A stretch of 11,030 nucleotides of DNA from Conidiobolus incongruus B7586 (GCA_000697335.1 JNEM01014677.1:1-11030); one strand, 5' to 3'; shown: positions 1 to 9,400, counted from the first letter of the stretch. Program-made: numbers and translations. The notes: generated from the letters alone by a model not told the origin.

Positions 1-840
1 TATTATAAACTAATAAAATTTCTTAATTAAATAACTTATTTAAAAAAAATTTATAATAACTTAAATAGATTATTCGTAATTATATTATTGATATAATTAA
101 TTATTTCTATTAAATAAAATATCCTGTAATAACTTTAAACTTTAAATTTCCAATCAAAATAAGTATTTAGTTTTCAAAATAATATATATTATTATTGATA
201 TGTTTATAAAAATACTATAATATTCATTATAAATTATATATTTACTTATTAAGATATATTATAATACTGAATTAATATTGATTTAATTGGCTATTTTCAT
301 AGTTATGAAAATATAATTTTAAATTCTATAAGAAGCTTAGATAATATTTTCATTATTTCTATAATTCAAAAACCTAATTTTTAAAAAAAAACCATATAAA
401 GGAGTTAAATTATTACCTATAAGATACAATCTTAAACATAATAATAAGGCAAAATAATCAATATACCTATATAAATTTAAATATTTATATTTTTCTAACT
501 TAATTATTGAATATATACTCATTAGTTCAAGGATTTTTTAAATTTATTTATATATAAAAAAATTCAAGTAATTAAAATAGAAAAGAAATATTATAATATT
601 TTCTATATAACACCATTATGATATTATCAAAAGCTACGTATTATAGGGTATAAATTAACCGTATTTTGTTAATCAATAAATCAGGATAAGTCTAAAGCAT
701 CAGTTAAAAGCTTTTTATAAATAATTATATATTTATTTATTAATAAAATATATTTTTAATATATATTTTTGTGATATCATACTTATAGCATTATATTGAT
801 TTTATTTATTTTATATTATTTTTGTTAATACCTATTTCTA
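1..840. other. AT-rich gene-free DNA
   Basis: This stretch is dominated by A and T, with runs and short palindromes of the kind expected from composition alone. The longest open frame is a low-complexity 61-codon run on the minus strand (337-522), rich in Ile, Leu, Tyr and Asn, with no domain I recognise. I see no tRNA, no splice-bounded exon and no terminal repeats. Confidence 0.6.
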
Positions 841-945
841 TAACAATATTAGTATTATAGGATAATTAATGAAACCAACCGGCCAATTCATATTATATTC
901 TCTGTCACTGAATTTGAAAATCTCTAAAACCATATCTATAATCAT
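838..945 (-). pseudogene. possible Tc1/mariner transposase C-terminal trace
   Basis: A 35-codon minus-strand frame runs from an ATG at 945 to a stop at 838-840. It contains phenylalanine-rich sequence (EIFKF) followed by NWPVGFINYPI. The spacing loosely recalls the Tc1/mariner catalytic block, in which an aromatic segment is followed about ten residues later by a WP..SPDLNPIE motif. Here the SPDLN core and the catalytic acidic residue after PI are not preserved, and the preceding DN.P.H block is not readable. The similarity is short and could be chance. No terminal repeats were tied to it. Confidence 0.12.
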
Positions 946-1810
946 GTTTTAAAATGGTAATTTTTTATTCAATTAGTATTTTATAATATCAAGACTACAA
1001 ATCGAAAATTCAAGTTTCATTCAAAATTGAATAATGATTCAAATTAACTTGATAGTATTTTTTGACTACAACAGTAGGTAACAAAATTAATGAAATTTCC
1101 TAGTTTAAATGGAATGAACTCGTGTTGAGTCATATTGAATGTTTATGAGTTTAATAGACTAAATCAAAATGTATTTCAGCAACCTCTAAAGCTCGAAGCA
1201 TCGTAAATATATTAAAATATTGTGGTATGCAGCACTGTTATTACCGAAAAGTTGATTCCAATGGAGAACAATATCAAGATATTAAAAGTTGTTTCACGAT
1301 TTCGCGGGGTATCTATACTCTCAATAAAGGTTTGAATTATTACTCAAAGTTCAATTATTCATTAATCAACAGGGTTTAATAAGAGCAAACCATCGAATAG
1401 GACAAACTAACTGATATTTCAATTTTAAGTCAATTGGTATGAACAAAATAACGAATAATAATTGAATGAGCTGATTTGCCAAAATGGTGATATATGTTAA
1501 TTTCTTAGGTTAATTTAACCATTTAGCTCTAATTGAAAGTGCAATCACTTAAGCTTTATGCAATGTGGCTGGTTAAATGACATTCCTGCAGCTACAGGGA
1601 TAAAATTTTTGCAAAAACAATTATTTTGTTGAAATTCATTTTACTTATGACTTTGTTTAAGAGTCACGAAATCCTTATCAAACCAAATCAATATATTGCG
1701 AAATTAAAAATTGAAAGCAAATTAAAGTTGAACCTAGTACCTCACCCAATTCAAATTACATTATTTATGGTAATTTGTGTAGATGCCATAGTAAATCTAA
1801 TCTAAATTGA
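841..1810. other. compositional island, possibly decayed coding DNA
   Basis: GC counted by hand is 208 of 720 bases (about 29%) over 1081-1800, clearly higher than in the far flanks. The plus strand holds several short open segments with mixed amino-acid composition: 1158-1376 (73 codons), 1537-1629 (31 codons) and 1661-1807 (48 codons apart from one stop). No segment matches a family I can name. The island could be an ancient gene losing its frame, an old transposon, or an untranslated transcript. The segments lie in different frames, so either introns or decay must be assumed. Confidence 0.4.
1090..1410 (+). CDS. speculative three-exon small gene, function unknown
   Basis: Exons at 1090-1123, 1180-1329 and 1373-1410, joined across introns of 56 and 43 nt, give a continuous 73-residue frame from ATG to TAA. 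Both introns are GT-AG, end in TTTCAG and AACAG, carry CTAAA or ATTAATC branch-like sequence, and fall in the size range of the introns in the neighbouring dehydrogenase gene. The middle exon encodes a Cys/Tyr-containing segment (KYCGMQHCYYRKVDSNGEQY) that looks protein-like, but I do not recognise a family. Against it, both donors begin GTT whereas all 14 donors of the solid gene begin GTA, the first exon is tiny, and no poly(A) signal follows closely. Without a homologue or transcript this is only a candidate. The middle exon is the most credible part. Confidence 0.17.
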
Positions 1811-3026
1811 TAAAATTACTTTTTTAATATTCAGTAGATTAACAAATATATTAAGTTTAATTGCAATATATCTATTAATTGTTGATTTTTTATTTCAATT
1901 TATTACCGTGATTATTACCATATTTTTGGAAATTACTAAATTTTTGATTTAAGATCGTAATAAGAATAATGAATGTATTATATATCGACGGTTATATTTA
2001 ATTTTCAGTTATCCCGAGATTTTAAATGATAATAATTATAAAATCTTGGAATATATAACTTAGGTATTTTAAAATATATTAATGTACATGTAACTAAACG
2101 AAAACAAAGCATAAAAATTTCAATAAAAACTAAAAAATATCATTAACAATATATATAGTTTGACAATTCATATTTACCAAATGATATTTAGTTAATTTAA
2201 ACTATGCAATAAATGAAATTAAAAACAATTTCAAACAGTCAAGGTTTGATGATATTTTAAAAATTTGAGTTCAAAATGTGATTAAATTATTTTAAGGTTT
2301 TAGACATTGATTTTTCAAAATTGTTTATTTCTCCCAAGTAATGTATTTTTTAGCTTTAAAATATCACTAATATGATGTGATAGACTATGAGTATAATATG
2401 CGACATTTAATCAAAATATATGGTTGCAAACAAAATGTACTATGAATATTTTTAAACTAATTCAACTTAAGATTAATTTCTAATTAATGAATCAGACCAA
2501 AATAATAAAAGGCTTATTATAATCAATATTTATTCTAATTTTCAGTTGATTAATTTGTATACAATATTAAGCAGAATCAAAATAAAACATATCTAAAAAT
2601 ACATGTGCATGTAAATAAAAATACTTAACAGCTGAACATATTTAACATTTTGTAAATTCTGTTCTTATAAAATTTGACAAGTGTGAATTAAAATATAATT
2701 CCACAGTTATTTAAATACAAACTGATAATTTTGGGATTAATAATACACAAAACAACCAACTCAATGATATTTTAATATATATATTGAAAAATATGTACAT
2801 GAGAAAGGACTCAGTAATATATAGTTAGATTGTTATAATATACATTATTATAGGATAGATACCATTTATTACTCAGTTTAAAAATTAAATACTCTATCAA
2901 TGTATTAAAACAATTAATAAATATAATATATATTTAACATAAACTAATGTTTTAAATTTTGAAAGTCAATTTCTTCAAATATTTTCATTGTAATCGTTAA
3001 TATATAATATTTAAAAGAAATAGAAC
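1811..3026. other. AT-rich gene-free DNA downstream of the dehydrogenase gene
   Basis: Stops are dense in all six frames. A small inverted repeat (AGATTTTA at 2017-2024, TAAAATCT at 2039-2046) could form an 8-bp hairpin, but such pairs are expected by chance at this composition. I see no gene, RNA or repeat family here. Confidence 0.5.
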
Positions 3027-3032
3027 TTTATT
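3027..3032 (-). terminator. poly(A) signal of the ACAD8-type gene
   Basis: On the minus strand an exact AATAAA begins 6 nt after the TAA stop (3041-3039) and is followed by a T-rich stretch. It is the only canonical signal close to the stop and implies a very short 3' untranslated region, with cleavage probably near 3000-3020. The hexamer is visible; its use is inferred. Confidence 0.5.
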
Positions 3033-3038
3033 TCAATT

Positions 3039-5034
3039 TTACTCTTTAAGAAGAGCTCTACCAACAATCAATTTCATAACTTCGTTTGTACCTTCCAAAA
3101 TTCGGTGCACTCTAGAGTCTCTCCAATATTGTTGAATTCTATAATCTTTCAAGTATCCATAACCTCCATGCAACTGCATACATTGGTCAATAATGTTGAA
3201 ACTGAGGTCGGTGGCATGAATTTTAGCCTATTATTGTGAGAATTGTTAGTGTTGGTTATTTTAGCTATAGAAATAAGGATTACCATTGCAACGAATGAAG
3301 TTTTCATGGGAGAGTTTTGGTCATAAATGGAGCAGGCTTGCCTTACTAAAGTACGAGCCGATTGGAGTTGAGTAGCCATTTCGGCAAGCTTGAATTGAGT
3401 GTTCTAAATAATTAAGTAAGGAAAAAGAGAAGCTAAAGCAGTATTTTGATATATTACTTGGAACTCAGAAATAGATTGTTTAAATTGCTTTCTATCTTTA
3501 ACGTAATCAATAGTTTGCTCTAAACTGGCTTGTGCAGCTCCTAAAGAGCAGGAGGCTTGATAATATATTTAGTACTTGGCCTCAGGTGTAAGGTTTTATA
3601 TTACTTACCAACATTCAAACGACCTCCATCTAATCCCATCATGGCATACTTGAAGCCTTCTCCCTCCTTTCCAACGAGGTGGCTCTTGGGAATGGCACAA
3701 TCTTCAAAAATTACAGCTAATAATGTTGATTAGGAATAATATACTTTCAATTATAATTAATTAAGCTACCTCTAGTGGGTTGACAATTCCATCCGACCTA
3801 ACTAATAGTTAGATTACCATATTATAATAAAAATTACTGAGAGTTACCTTCTTTTCTTTAGCACCAAAACTCAACCCGGGGGTTCCTTTATCAATAACAA
3901 AAGTTGAAATACCCTTGGGACCTAAAAAGTGTGAGTACACTTGAAAACTTTCACAACGGAGAATTATTACCAGGTCCTCCAGTTCTTGCCATAACTACGT
4001 ATACGTCACTCAAACCACCGGATGAGATGAAAGCCTAGACAAAATTTAATTGAAATTGAAAATAAGAGGATATATGTAGTGGTACCTTGCTTCCATTCAA
4101 GACCCACTTGTCACCAACCAACTTGGCAGTTGTCGACAAGTTACCAGCGTCACTACCAGCTCCTGGTTCGGTGAGACAGTAAGAAGCCAATTTCTAAACA
4201 CATATGAACAAATAATCAATATCATTTTATATTTAAATTACTCTGACGGAGGTCAAATCGGGGATATATTTTTCACGAAGTTCCTGAGATCCGAATTGAT
4301 CGATACAATAAGCAGCGAATCTAGAGCTGATTTAATAATTCAGTCTTTTAGATAACACAATTCACTTACTGATGAATAGTCAACATAGCAGTAGCTGAGG
4401 TATCACCAGTGGACAAGGCTTCATTGATAATAGAAGCGTCCAGACGAGCTAAACTCTATGTTAGTGCATATATGAAAACTTTCTTAGAAGTTCACCTACT
4501 CAAGCCAGCGCCACCCAAGTCGTCCTTCAAATAAACTCCACCTAAATCAAGGTCAGGTTATTGAAATTGATGATCGATTGTATGATTACCGAATCCTAGC
4601 TCGGCAGCTTTTCTAAGAGTATCTAAAGGAAGCTCTTCCTTTTCATCATACTATTCAAGGTTTAGTAATAATGATTATACCCACAAATTCAAAGTGGTTA
4701 CCTCATGCATCTGGGGAGCTAGTTCGTTATCAGCGAAAGAGCGAGCCAAGTTATACATCTCAATTTGTTCATCTACAATTTGCCGGAATCAATAAAATTA
4801 ACGAAGAATTGATTTAAAAGTTCGAATAATACATACCAGTTAAACCGATTAAGGCTAAAAAATACAAAAAAAGGAATCAGTAGCTATACATAACAAAAAT
4901 TGGATATTCAACTTACGACTAATAGGCAAAGTTTCAGTAACCAGAGTTCTCTTAGCAGTATAGTTTAAAGTATTCTTCGCGAAGTTTCTTTGAACCAATT
5001 TCGCATTAAATCTAGCAATTTGACCAAAATTCAT
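3039..5034 (-). CDS. ACAD8: isobutyryl-CoA dehydrogenase, mitochondrial (ACAD8 type)
   Basis: This FAD enzyme oxidises isobutyryl-CoA to methacrylyl-CoA in mitochondrial valine breakdown and passes electrons to electron-transfer flavoprotein. Exons, 5' to 3': 4917-5034, 4837-4854, 4702-4772, 4590-4650, 4500-4541, 4370-4448, 4242-4326, 4086-4193, 3971-4034, 3848-3921, 3770-3797, 3609-3716, 3458-3555, 3284-3403, 3039-3227. They total 1263 nt, or 420 residues; human ACAD8 has about 415. Residues 1-33 form a basic presequence without acidic residues. The acyl-CoA dehydrogenase core follows: [11 protein letters not shown] (164-174), W188 in the FAD-binding region, DRKQF (306-310), [12 protein letters not shown] (376-387) and ILEGTNE with the expected catalytic base E403. 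VGWNCQPTR (241-249) and [14 protein letters not shown] (280-293) resemble ACAD8 ([21 protein letters not shown]) rather than short- or medium-chain enzymes. The ATG at 5034 has A at -3 and starts the presequence. Exon 5 to 6 could splice slightly differently; the chosen join gives GLTRLDAS, matching the family. Substrate preference is inferred from motifs. Confidence 0.95.
3228..4916 (-). other. fourteen short spliceosomal introns of the dehydrogenase gene
   Basis: Introns in transcript order: 4855-4916, 4773-4836, 4651-4701, 4542-4589, 4449-4499, 4327-4369, 4194-4241, 4035-4085, 3922-3970, 3798-3847, 3717-3769, 3556-3608, 3404-3457, 3228-3283. Lengths are 62, 64, 51, 48, 51, 43, 48, 51, 49, 50, 53, 53, 54 and 56 nt. 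All are GT-AG, and every donor begins GTA. Twelve acceptors are TAG, one CAG (intron 6) and one AAG (intron 12). Likely branch sites include CACTAAC (intron 5), TCTAACT (10), CCTAATC (11), TACTAAA (12) and ACTAACA (14). Six of the lengths are multiples of three. The borders are fixed by continuity of the ACAD8 reading frame. Confidence 0.9.
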
Positions 5035-5230
5035 TATAACCCTGACTACAATGGAGTGAATAATTGTTACAATTCGAATGATAACCACATGATAAGGTTC
5101 TATTTAAACAATTTTGCTGCTTGTGTGGTGATATCATTAAGGAAATACTTTAATCTCGCTAATCATCCCTTCGCATATTACGATTTGGATAAATTCTCAT
5201 CCCCCAAGTCCTAATAATCCTGTGACTTTT
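5035..5230 (-). promoter_or_regulatory. probable 5' leader and proximal promoter of the dehydrogenase gene
   Basis: This segment just upstream of the start codon is less AT-rich (62 of 180 bases GC over 5041-5220) than DNA beyond 5230. On the minus strand it holds a TATA-like TTTAAATAG near 5100-5108, about 65-75 nt before the ATG. The minus frame continues open from the start codon back to a GTG at 5088, but no upstream in-frame ATG is seen there, so the ATG at 5034 is preferred. A plus-strand open frame across 4990-5214 is antisense to exon 1 and shows no recognisable domain. The transcription start is not determined. Confidence 0.4.
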
Positions 5231-5698
5231 CTTAATTTGTTAATCTATCCTTTTATGTAAATTAGTGGTCAAACATATTTAATTAAAGTTGAAAATTTTT
5301 CAAATTCATTAAAATTTTTTTATAAAATATGTGATGTTATTTAAAATTGATAAATTAAAATTTTATATAAATAATTTTAATTGAGAATATTAAAATTTTA
5401 AATTTAATTTCGTGACGTAACCAATAATTGAGGAACCAATAATAACTCACTATTAGAAAATTTTAAAATTTGTTCATATTATATCTCTATCAAATCACAG
5501 TTTATTTTGTAAAGGAATTTAATTTGTAATCCGATATTGATTAAATCAGTAAATTTGAATATTTTTTTTGAAAATATTTTAATAAATTTAAAGTAATAAA
5601 TATGTGACAATTGATCAAAAATATTTACTATTACTGATTTTTGCCAATTTAGGTATTATTACTACAACTGAGAGTGGTATATTCTTTGTCATATGATA
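5231..5698. other. AT-rich upstream intergenic DNA
   Basis: Composition becomes strongly AT-rich again beyond about 5230 (for example 7 GC bases in 5281-5340). Apart from the CRE/CCAAT cluster at 5413-5440 I see no gene or RNA. It separates the promoter from the transposon-like island that begins near 5699. Confidence 0.45.
5413..5440. promoter_or_regulatory. CRE-like site with two CCAAT boxes
   Basis: Within 28 bases lie TGACGTAA (5413-5420), a bZIP/CRE-like octamer, and two CCAAT pentamers (5421-5425 and 5436-5440) spaced 15 bases start to start. The cluster stands in otherwise AT-only DNA about 380-405 bases upstream of the dehydrogenase start codon. CCAAT is bound by the NF-Y/Hap complex, which in fungi often controls mitochondrial genes; its action here is an inference. 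CCAAT boxes read on the plus strand, so they are inverted relative to the gene. No other gene nearby needs a promoter. Confidence 0.35.
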
Positions 5699-6400
5699 GT
5701 TTGGGCGGTTATATTATTATCAATTCTTAGTGATTTGTAAGAAAATTTTTATTGAATAGTTAGTATACTAGTGTCTCGAAAATTAAAAGAATATATTATT
5801 GGACTCGTCATCAGGCTGCAAATGAAGAAATATGATGAGCCTTACTGAATGCAAATGTTTAAAGATAATAAAAGCCACCAGATAAGGAAAGCTGCTTTAT
5901 TCAATTAGAGTTGATTGATAACCAAGTATTGGTTGATATTCAACCGCTACATATATTTTTATAGAACTGTAATAGTTAATAGTATTATAAAGTCCACGCC
6001 AGTTTTTATCCTTATTTGTCAAAACTTCAAAAACTCTTGAATAGAAAATTAATTATTAATTATCATTTTAATTTCATCACAATATAATATATATAATAAA
6101 AAAATTTTGATTACGAAGTATATAATGTTGATTGTATTAATTCTCTCTGACATTAGTTATTATATATATTATTAATAATCATACATCAGTAGTATTCAAA
6201 AACTTCGCTTATCTTACATATTGACAATTCACAGGTTTTGGACTGTAAAAAATACAAATATTTCTTTTCAAAAAAAATTGAAAAAGTTCGGAGTTGTTGC
6301 CAAAATAATTTAATATTGAAAATATTACTTTTAATGATATATTAGACATAATTAATGTTCGTAAACCAGCGGGACCTACTACTATAAGTAACCCGTTCAA
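5699..6400 (+). mobile_element. possible decayed Tc1/mariner-like DNA transposon
   Basis: The 702-base island is less AT-rich than its flanks (75 of 240 bases GC over 5761-6000). A TA dinucleotide abuts each proposed end (5697-5698 and 6401-6402), the target used by Tc1/mariner elements. The left end reads TTTGGGCGGTTATATTATTA (5701-5720), and the reversed right end reads TTGAACGGGTTACTTATAG. They share a CGG-TTA-TAT core but align only with gaps. A transposase-like helix-turn-helix trace starts about 40-75 bases inside the left end. The length is too short for a whole element, so it would be an internally deleted, dead copy. Chance similarity of AT-rich ends remains possible. Confidence 0.22.
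5735..5908 (+). pseudogene. possible transposase helix-turn-helix remnant
   Basis: One plus-strand frame runs 37 codons (5735-5845), meets a TGA (5846-5848), then continues 19 codons to a TAG (5906-5908). The central part reads SRKLKEYIIGLVIRLQMKKY, followed by DEPY and, after the stop, MQMFKDNKSHQIRK. This loosely follows the Tc1-type DNA-binding layout, with a leading basic-polar turn, a hydrophobic G-I-x-L helix, then a second helix rich in Met, Lys and Asn. No DDE catalytic core is readable downstream, so it would be a broken fragment. The resemblance is by eye and modest. Confidence 0.2.
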
Positions 6401-7256
6401 TATAATTAATTATATTTTATTATTCTTAAAATCATCTGATATTATGAATTTTTCCAATATTATAGCTAACAAAAATCTACTTGATTTTTGTCCCACGCTT
6501 TTAATTTAGGATATTTTTGCTTGTTAAAATAATTTAAATCTTATAATAAATTAAAATTTGGTATCAAATAAGATAGTTATATGGTATTAATGTCATTTAA
6601 TAATATTCAATTAATCAAATACATTACAAAGTAACCCTTAATTAATACAATCAAAATACTTGAATAAACTTTAATTAATTAAAAGAATAATGTATATTGT
6701 TTTCTAAATATTGAGCATAATTTTGGTCTATCTCAATCACTTTATTTTGAGTATATTATTTTTAAATTGAATACAAGTTTTGTAAATAAGATTTATGATA
6801 TATTGACAAAACTCTCTTTATAATATATATAAATCATCCTGATCAAAATTTATACATCCATTATCTCACATCAATAATCATTGACATATAGATAAATTTT
6901 TTGTCATTCAATTTAAAAGCAGAAAAAAAATTATATCTACTAATGATCACACTTGCTCAATATTAATTTGATCTAAATTTTTAATTAGATAATAACTTCC
7001 CAAAATATACATTTCTCATCCATCGGGCCAAATCTATTTCTTTTATTAATATTTTTATTAATTAGAATAATAATAAATTTATAATTTTATTTCAATTGTT
7101 ATGCGTATATAGAAATGTTAGTCATTGAATCTAAACTGCTATAAATACAATAATAATATATACCTAGTTCTCTCAGTTTCTAATACATTTTAAAAATTTA
7201 AACATAGATTTTAAAAAAAAGTATATATTAAGTTATATCTATTGCATAAACTATAT

Positions 7257-7275
7257 TATATATATATATATATAT
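7257..7275. repeat. (TA)n microsatellite
   Basis: An uninterrupted alternating T/A tract of 19 bases, preceded by CTATAT and followed by CTAAAATG. Confidence 0.85.
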
Positions 7276-8246
7276 CTAAAATGATTTGAGATACAAAAAT
7301 AAATTGAAAATCGATGAAAGTTTATTATTTTATATGAATACCTATCTTTTCGATCAAAATATTTAAAAATCTAGTATTAAGCATACTATTATATACTTAA
7401 TTGAATTTGTAATTCAGACTTGTTTATGCAGAGAATAATGGTTTCGCAAATATCTAACTTAGGATAGATTTAAGAATATGTGATCACATAATTATTTCTT
7501 AATCTAATTGGATTTTTTATTAAATAACATAAAAAGAGTTTTATCATTAATCACATATATTGTATGAATACCTTGATATCATGTTCCTTTTATTATTCAT
7601 TATAATAAATTGATATAGCCTTAATGCAAAAATATCTTTTATGTTTTTATAATTTGAAAAGCCTATATTGAATTAATATTTTTTATGATTTATTAAAAAT
7701 TATTAACTGAGGTGGAAGTATTTGATATAAAATATTTATTATTATTAGTTTAACCATATTTTTTTAAATAAAATTTTTTTAATTTCATGTTAAAAAATAT
7801 ATAATACCAATTTTTTAAATTGTTTTTGAATTAATTATATTACAAAATTTCCTAATAAAATAAAAAATTGAAATTATTACTTTTCATTATTATTAATAAA
7901 TTTTTCAATAGGTTTAATATTATTCTAATAATAATATAGCCTCTATTAAAGAAATAAATTTAATCTTTTAATGAATTGATTGGTCCATTGAAATCTATTA
8001 TAATTGAAATATATTCTTATTTAGATAAAAACAATTATTATAAAAATAATTTCAATCTTCGAGTATATTGGAATCGGTATTTCTGAACTTATATTATAAC
8101 AAATTTTTACAAATTAAAATTTATTTACTTTGTCATTAATATTAAAAACAATAGATTTTCTTAGCTTATATTAAAAAACCATAATGAAATATCTTAATTT
8201 ATAAAATATATAAGATTTGTTGTTGGTTGTTTTATATTTTGAAACT

Positions 8247-8261
8247 TATATATATATATAT
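8247..8261. repeat. (TA)n microsatellite
   Basis: A short uninterrupted alternating T/A tract of 15 bases in AT-rich DNA. Confidence 0.75.
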
Positions 8262-9365
8262 TCATTATAATACTTAAATCAATTAAGGTGATATGTATAT
8301 ATTGATAAATAAAATTTAATTTATCATTATTTATTTAAGGAACTATTAAATTACATGTAAATGATAAACTTAATAATAAAATACACTTATAAGATTATAA
8401 GTTATAAATTATAGTAGTATAATGTTATATTATCTGAAAATCTTAAATATTTTCATAAATATTGTGTATATGTGAATGTTATATAATTTATCCTGATATT
8501 AAATTATTTAGATTTATATTATTTTTTTAATACAATTATTTTATTTTTATTTAAACAGTTATATAGCTATATTAAAAGATATAAGAACTTATTAGTTATA
8601 TATAACTATTACTTTGGAAAACATTCTTAATTTTCTATTATTTGAATAATTATGATAAAAACAATTTTAAACTTTTAATATAATTGAAATACAATATATT
8701 ATTTCGTTAATATAATCGACATAGCGATAATTGGCAATTTTCGATTAGGTATTGTTTTGGTAAATAATTATTAATAAATTTAAAATGTGTTTAATCAAAT
8801 ATTGAAATTGTCAATAACTCTTTAATAGTGTATATGTTATAAAATAATTCATATAATAACACTTTCAGAGTTAATCTTAAATAGCAAGATAATAATTAAG
8901 AATTATATAAACTATATTGAAATATAATTATTAAGCTTTTATTATAAAAAAATCCATATTAAAAAAATCATTTATATAATATAATAATTAAAAATATATA
9001 TTATAAAGCTATTTAACTATAATTTTAATAGTAATTTATATATTCAAATATTTTAGATAAATAAATCATATTGAATTTTTCAAAATAAGGCATAAAATAT
9101 GAAATTTAATAAAATTTTTTAATTAATTATATTAGTAACATATATATTATACTCAATAATAGTTAAAAAATCTTTATATAATCTATATAATACAAAAAAT
9201 GACAATATTCACTAATATAAAATAATTTATTTTATATAATGAGAAATTTTAAATTTAAATAATAAAAACTATTATAAATGATTTATTTACATATGGTATT
9301 AAGAAAAATTAAAGCAATGAGAAATTTTTGATTTTCCAAATATCCGATCAAATTATTATTTTCAA

Positions 9366-9367
<2 letters not shown>

Positions 9368-9396
<29 letters not shown>
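9368..9396. repeat. (AT)n microsatellite
   Basis: The longest complete dinucleotide repeat in the window: 29 bases of perfect AT alternation bounded by GG and CATAAAA. Likely length-variable between isolates. Confidence 0.9.

Positions 9397-9400
<4 letters not shown>

Noticed and set aside
337-522. Minus-strand open frame of 61 codons
   Set aside because: Low-complexity Ile/Leu/Tyr/Asn translation in DNA with almost no G or C; no domain, no splice context, expected by composition.
2017-2046. Hairpin with an 8-bp stem
   Set aside because: Short A/T stems are abundant by chance here, and there is no adjacent gene or element to give it meaning.
3149-3379. Continuous minus-strand frame reading through intron 14
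   Set aside because: Its second half is intron plus exon 15 in the wrong frame; family alignment requires splicing at 3283/3228.
5035-5088. In-frame N-terminal extension of the dehydrogenase from a GTG at 5088
   Set aside because: GTG is not an expected start in a eukaryotic nuclear gene; the extension is hydrophobic, and the ATG at 5034 begins a good mitochondrial presequence with A at -3.
4990-5214. Plus-strand open frame of 74 codons
   Set aside because: Antisense to exon 1 and the 5' leader of the dehydrogenase gene; no recognisable domain, and it is best explained as a by-product of the lower AT content there.
6209-6400. Minus-strand open frame of 63 codons
   Set aside because: No recognisable domain; it overlaps the right end of the proposed transposon fossil and is mostly hydrophobic AT-driven sequence.
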